NCBI GenBank assembly: GCA_965371445.1
Contig: CBDUYN010000213.1
Location: 1 to 16,304, forward strand
Direction of reading: 5' to 3'
DNA: 16,304 bases
Source of the DNA: DASWIG01 sp965371445
GTDB lineage: Bacteria; Acidobacteriota; Thermoanaerobaculia; Multivoradales; J023
The notes beneath the pieces were generated by a model. It was not told where the DNA came from. It did not search any database and saw only the letters and a list, made by a program, of their open reading frames with translations. A program made the position numbers and the translations under genes. Shown here piece by piece: positions 13,123-16,304 of the stretch. Positions within the stretch are counted from its first letter, which is position 1, and each line of letters begins with the position of its first letter.

Positions 13123-13599
13123 GTGGCGCGCGAGAAGATCGTACGGCGCCGCCGGAGCGAGGTCGAACGCTTCGGGAAGACCTACGGCATCGACCTCTCG
13201 GACCTCGGCAACTACGACCTCGTCGTCGACACGGCCAGCTCGCCGCCCGAGGACGTCGCGGCGGTGATCTCGAGGAGCTTCCGGGACTTCTCCGATGGAC
13301 GGCCACCCGGTGCGGGAGCCTTCCTTCCGCCGTCGCTCTTCGTCCCCGCAAGCGGCGGACGCGACACGGCCGAGGGCTCCGGCATCCGCGCCTTTCGCCG
13401 CGGCGACTTCTACTTCCTTCTCAGCGGACACGAACGCTTGAGCGAGGCGTTGGCCGAGGAGGCGGGCCTCGTCGCCGCCGAGCTCGTGGGCGACGACGCG
13501 GGCAAGCTCGACGGCTACGACCTCTCCAGAATCCGCGAGTGGGAGGAGCGCCACGGCCTGCGCTTCCTGTCCTACCCCGACGAGCTCGCGACGGCCTAG
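13123..13599 (+). CDS. Small protein: CMP-kinase-like C-terminal segment plus possible ParB-like segment
   Basis: 158 residues from GTG 13123; in-frame stops at 13075 and 13078 bar any long extension and no good ribosome-binding site is visible, so the start is uncertain. Residues 8-50 (RRRRSEVERFGKTYGIDLSD then YDLVVDT and a PPEDVAAVI helix) resemble the C-terminal part of archaeal-type cytidylate kinases, but the P-loop half is absent and cannot fit in the 75 bp after epmA. Residues 80-135 (GIRAFRRGDFYFLLSGHERL followed by AELVGDD) recall the ParB/sulfiredoxin-like fold, where a GHxRL motif contacts nucleotide. Either this is a decayed kinase fused to something else, or an uncharacterised family. 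It follows epmA in the same direction. Confidence 0.6.
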   Translation: MAREKIVRRRRSEVERFGKTYGIDLSDLGNYDLVVDTASSPPEDVAAVISRSFRDFSDGRPPGAGAFLPPSLFVPASGGRDTAEGSGIRAFRRGDFYFLLSGHERLSEALAEEAGLVAAELVGDDAGKLDGYDLSRIREWEERHGLRFLSYPDELATA

Positions 13600-13748
13600 G
13601 GCAGGCGGCCCGCGAGCTGGGACCCGGCGCGAGATCCTCCGTGATCACCAGATTCTGACCAGCATCGCCATACCGTCGGCTGGCTGAGTCTTTCTACGGC
13701 CTCGGCCAGGAAGAGCTGCGTCCAGCCCTGTGCGCTGGAGCCGTCAGG

Positions 13749-14456
13749 CTAAAGGTCGATCCCGATCGCCCCAAAACCCACCTTGACCGCCACGTAGAGC
13801 ACCCAAATTCCCACGACGCACGTCGCGGCCTGGCCCTTCGACACCCGTCCGGCGATGCTGAAACCGATCGTCAGGAGCGCCAGGCTCCAGAACGAGAAGA
13901 CGTCGAGGCTCGAGAGAAACGCAAGAAGCGCCAGGCTGGCCTCGTCGCCGGCCAAGAAGGCGGGGTTCGACCACAGGAGGTCGCGTCCTTCCATCTCCGC
14001 GGGGTTGATTTTGCTCTTGCTCATCAACACCGGGATGGTGAGGAGACCCGAAAGCACCCAGGAGGGCAGGAGACCGTAGAGGGTCACGGCGAAGCCCTGG
14101 CGAAACGACATCTCGCTGCCGAACGCCTTGAGCGCCAGGTGGAAGAGCGACGCCATCACGGGAAAGACGACGAGAAGCACCACCGGCACCGCGAGCCACA
14201 GCACACATCCGGACTCCAACGTCTCTGTGATGGCGGCGAGCTCTTCGGCCGAGATCTCTTGACCGCGGCCCTCGTACCGGTCGCGGATGGTCGCGGGCCA
14301 GTCGATTTTGGCAATCATAAGCGCAATGAAGGCGATCCCGACGGGGAGCATCGCCACCACCGGTTGCCACCAACTCGGCCGCTCGGCGATGGAGCGGAAG
14401 CTCTTCGTGGGATGGATCAACACACCGATCAGATGTCCGAAGCCGCTGTCTTTCAT
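13749..14456 (-). CDS. Yip1-domain integral membrane protein
   Basis: 235 residues from ATG 14456, preceded by GGAGG at 8-nt spacing. The beginning, HPTKSFRSIAERPSWWQPV, is the typical entry to bacterial Yip1-domain proteins (cytoplasmic Pro-Trp-rich segment, then helices). About five membrane segments: roughly residues 32-52, 82-108, 117-145, 175-200 and 210-232. The family is widespread and poorly understood; in eukaryotes it is linked to vesicle membranes, whereas bacterial members have no firmly assigned function. It is monocistronic as far as can be seen, convergent with the gene ending at 13599, and 39 bp from a broken transposase on the same strand. Confidence 0.8.
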   Translation of the reverse strand: MKDSGFGHLIGVLIHPTKSFRSIAERPSWWQPVVAMLPVGIAFIALMIAKIDWPATIRDRYEGRGQEISAEELAAITETLESGCVLWLAVPVVLLVVFPVMASLFHLALKAFGSEMSFRQGFAVTLYGLLPSWVLSGLLTIPVLMSKSKINPAEMEGRDLLWSNPAFLAGDEASLALLAFLSSLDVFSFWSLALLTIGFSIAGRVSKGQAATCVVGIWVLYVAVKVGFGAIGIDL

Positions 14457-14495
14457 CGCCGTATCCTCCGAGGGAAGTGGACGGATCGGATGGCC

Positions 14496-14846
14496 CTAAG
14501 AAGAGTACGGGAATGCGAAGTCCGATATTCGGCCCAGAAGTCGCCGCGCTTCGCCGAAGTCTTCGTAACGCAGCTTCTTCTCCGATTTGCGGCCAAAGAT
14601 CTGCCGCTCGAGCTTGTGGATCTCGGCCCGAAGCTGCTGGACTTCTTGACGGAGCTTTTCTTCTCGTTCCAGCGCCTGCTGGTGCCGGCTTTGCCAGTAA
14701 CCGGCCTGCTGGCGAGACTCGAAGATCTCGGCCTTGAAGGCACACCCTTCGCAGACCGTCGGCCTCCTCTCCTTCGTACTCTGGCACTGCGCTCTCGTCG
14801 ACGAGTCGGCGAAAACCGTGGGTCGGGCCTCGGAGTCGGTGTCCAT
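14496..14846 (-). pseudogene. IS66-type transposase N-terminal remnant
   Basis: From ATG 14846 (a TTG at 14957 in the same frame would add 37 residues) the frame encodes a Cys-pair segment VCEGCAFKAE, a leucine-zipper-like helix (YWQSRHQQALEREEKLRQE through LRAEIHKLERQ) and then IFGRKSEKK, the hallmark N-terminus of IS66-family transposases. Homology stops right after this motif; 25 unrelated residues follow before the stop at 14496. The zinc-binding and DDE catalytic domains are missing and do not appear in the neighbouring DNA. This is therefore the stub of a deleted insertion sequence. Its base composition is lower in GC than that of the flanking host genes. Confidence 0.75.
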
Positions 14847-15003
14847 GGTCTCTTTGTACACCTTCCCGAAGCCTGTGTTCAGCAGAAATTTGCGTCGCTC
14901 GAAGATTTCTTCGGCGGGCAGCGTAAAGCGAACGGCTGCCAGCAAGTACAGCGCCAAGATCCTGGACGACGGCAGCGGAGAGCTTAGACACCTAGCGAGG
15001 CTC

Positions 15004-15035
15004 CGCCTCTTATGCTGAGCTCGGCATAAGAGGCG
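15004..15035. repeat. Perfect 12-bp inverted repeat near the recombinase gene
   Basis: CGCCTCTTATGC (15004-15015) and GCATAAGAGGCG (15024-15035) are perfect inverted arms around an 8-base loop containing GAGCTC. It could be the end of a mobile element, a recombinase-binding site, or a hairpin in the recombinase leader. It lies 140 bp before the recombinase start. Confidence 0.6.
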
Positions 15036-15129
15036 TAATGCCGAGTCCCGGATTATGCCGAGTTGGTCGGATACCCGGCAAGCACTCGGCGGTCAGGGCG
15101 GCAGATCTGGTCCCAGGTACTCAGCATAA
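15010..15129. promoter_or_regulatory. Cluster of five TTATGCYGAG-type motifs, candidate recombinase sites
   Basis: TTATGCTGAG at 15010-15019; its inverse CTCGGCATAA at 15020-15029, directly abutting; TAATGCCGAG at 15036-15045; TTATGCCGAG at 15053-15062; and CTCAGCATAA at 15120-15129. Two are in one orientation and closely spaced as direct repeats with a 17-bp period. Short repeated and inverted motifs of this kind beside a tyrosine recombinase gene are typical of core or arm binding sites at an element's end. That this cluster marks the left end of the element is an inference. Confidence 0.5.
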
Positions 15130-15174
15130 TCCGCCAAGCTTCTCCTATGGCCTGAAGGCCGAGAAGGAGAAGAC

Positions 15175-16304
15175 ATGACGGAGCAGTTCTACACCGCCCC
15201 GCAGACCCTGGCGCGTCTGCATTCGGGGCCCCTGGGGTCCCACATCGACAGGTTTGCGGCCCTGCTGGACGAGCAGGGCTACACCCGGGAGATCATCCGG
15301 TCTCAGCTACGCCTGATCGCTGACTTGAGCCATTGGCTTGACCAGCGCGAGCTCGGGCTCAGGGAACTGGATGAAGAGAAGATCCGCGAGGCCCTTGGAG
15401 ATTTGCCGAGGAGCCGCGCTTTCATCGACCATTACAAGGGCATCTTCGGCCTCCTGCTTGAGCATCTCCGATCGCTCAAGCTGGTACCGACACCACCCCC
15501 GAGGATCGATGACAGCGCTCTGGGGCAGCTTCTGGGCGACTTCAAGCGCTACTTGCGCAAACAACGCGGGCTCGCCCTGGCCACTGTCGACAACTACCTG
15601 CCCCCTGTCAGCCGTTTCCTGTCCGAGCGCTTCGGCGACGGGCCGGTTTCGCTCGACGAGATCGACTCGGCTGAGGTGACACACTTCGTTCTGCGCCAGG
15701 CCAAGCCCCCGGGCTCGGGGCAGGTCAGGAACGTGGTGAGCGCACTGCGCGTCTTCCTGCGCTTTGTCCTCCTGCGAGGCGATCTTCAGGTGGATCTGGC
15801 CGCGGCTGTGCCGACGGTGGCGCGATGGCGTTTGTCCACCTTTCCCAAGGCGCTCGCGCAGGAGCAGGTCGACTGCCTCTTGAGGAGCTGTGATCACAGC
15901 AGCACCATGGGAAAGCGCGACTACGCGATCCTGCTTCTGCTGGCGCGACTGGGCCTGAGGGCCGGGGAAATCGTCGCCATGAGACTGGAGGATCTGAACT
16001 GGCTAGCAGGCGAGCTCACTGTTCGGGGCAAAGGGGCCCGCTACGACCGATTGCCGATTCCCCAGGATGTCGGACAGGCCCTGGCCGACTATCTCCGCGA
16101 GGGTCGGCCGAAGAGCTCCTGCCGGCGGGTCTTCCTGCGGGTAAGAGCCCCCCATCAAGGGTTCGCCAGCTGCGTTGCCGTTAGCTCGATCGTTGACCGA
16201 GCCCTGAGCCGTGCAGGGCTCGATACCCCCCGCAGGGGAGCGCATCAGTTGCGCCACGCCTTGGCGACACAGATGCTGCGCAAGGGCGCTTCCATGGCCC
16301 AGAT
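15175..16304 (+). CDS. Tyrosine recombinase/integrase, 3' end outside window
   Basis: Open from ATG 15175 (AGGAG 5 nt upstream) to the window edge, 376 residues visible. A SAM-like core-binding domain covers about residues 115-210 (FKRYLRKQRGLALATVDNYL near 123-142), followed by the catalytic domain: LGLRAGE with Arg262, VRGKG with Lys286, and HQLRH with His357 and Arg360. The nucleophilic tyrosine should lie about 30-35 residues beyond the edge. Tyrosine recombinases cut and rejoin DNA through a 3'-phosphotyrosine intermediate. The N-terminus (LARLHSGPLGSHIDRFAALL) recalls recombinases that accompany IS91-like and similar elements, from memory and unverified. The motif cluster directly upstream is its most likely substrate. 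Confidence 0.9.
   Translation, partial: MTEQFYTAPQTLARLHSGPLGSHIDRFAALLDEQGYTREIIRSQLRLIADLSHWLDQRELGLRELDEEKIREALGDLPRSRAFIDHYKGIFGLLLEHLRSLKLVPTPPPRIDDSALGQLLGDFKRYLRKQRGLALATVDNYLPPVSRFLSERFGDGPVSLDEIDSAEVTHFVLRQAKPPGSGQVRNVVSALRVFLRFVLLRGDLQVDLAAAVPTVARWRLSTFPKALAQEQVDCLLRSCDHSSTMGKRDYAILLLLARLGLRAGEIVAMRLEDLNWLAGELTVRGKGARYDRLPIPQDVGQALADYLREGRPKSSCRRVFLRVRAPHQGFASCVAVSSIVDRALSRAGLDTPRRGAHQLRHALATQMLRKGASMAQ

Noticed and set aside
13722..13738. CCAGC/GCTGG hairpin between the convergent genes as a terminator
   Set aside because: Only a 5-bp stem and no T-tract on either strand.
13744..14991. 415-codon minus-strand open frame spanning the Yip1 gene and the IS66 remnant
   Set aside because: Arg/Pro-rich shadow frame; the overlapping frames have recognisable Yip1 and IS66 features and proper start signals.

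Overview
The window is GC-rich (coding GC3 very high) and reads as a bacterial chromosome. The gene content suggests a free-living Gram-negative lineage: full-length uvrA, a bacterial rtcB, EF-P with a lysine at position 34 next to its EpmA-type lysyltransferase, ankyrin and TPR proteins, and a Yip1-domain membrane protein. I lean towards Acidobacteriota (Thermoanaerobaculia-like) or a related deltaproteobacterial-type lineage, but there is no rRNA or other phylogenetic marker here that fixes this. I see no tRNA, rRNA or CRISPR array.

Layout: (1) 1-1678, plus strand: 3' part of a large TPR-like protein. (2) 1708-1879, minus strand: two tandem copies of a tiny gene, each a 19-residue peptide with its own strong Shine-Dalgarno; these are the most novel-looking item in the window. 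(3) 1898-2636: a 740-bp stretch without a convincing protein gene but with several hairpins, one of them terminator-like, leading into (4) 2637-3613, plus strand: two overlapping hypothetical genes that form a translationally coupled pair. (5) 11072 down to 3709, minus strand: a four-gene unit, ankyrin-repeat protein, uvrA, rtcB (ATGA overlap with uvrA) and a DUF2252-like gene whose 5' end appears to have been replaced by palindromic repeats. A near-consensus sigma70 promoter (TTGCAC, 17 bp, TATAAT on the minus strand at 11307-11279) sits ahead of this unit. (6) 11469-13047, plus strand: efp and epmA, divergent from the ankyrin unit; epmA has no ATG, GTG or TTG available at its expected 5' end, and ATC at 12049 is the best candidate. 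(7) 13123-13599: small protein combining a cytidylate-kinase-like C-terminal segment with a possible ParB-like segment. (8) 13749-14456, minus strand: Yip1-domain membrane protein. (9) 14496-16304: mobile-DNA region with a broken IS66-type transposase N-terminus, a cluster of TTATGCYGAG motifs in both orientations, and a tyrosine recombinase running off the right edge.

How the genes work together: efp and epmA form a clear functional pair (EpmA attaches beta-lysine to EF-P Lys34; the aminomutase EpmB is not in the window). uvrA and rtcB couple DNA excision repair with RNA ligation at the translational level. The tandem peptides lie convergent to a TPR protein, and this leaves open a sensor/peptide or precursor-peptide relationship, which is only a hypothesis.
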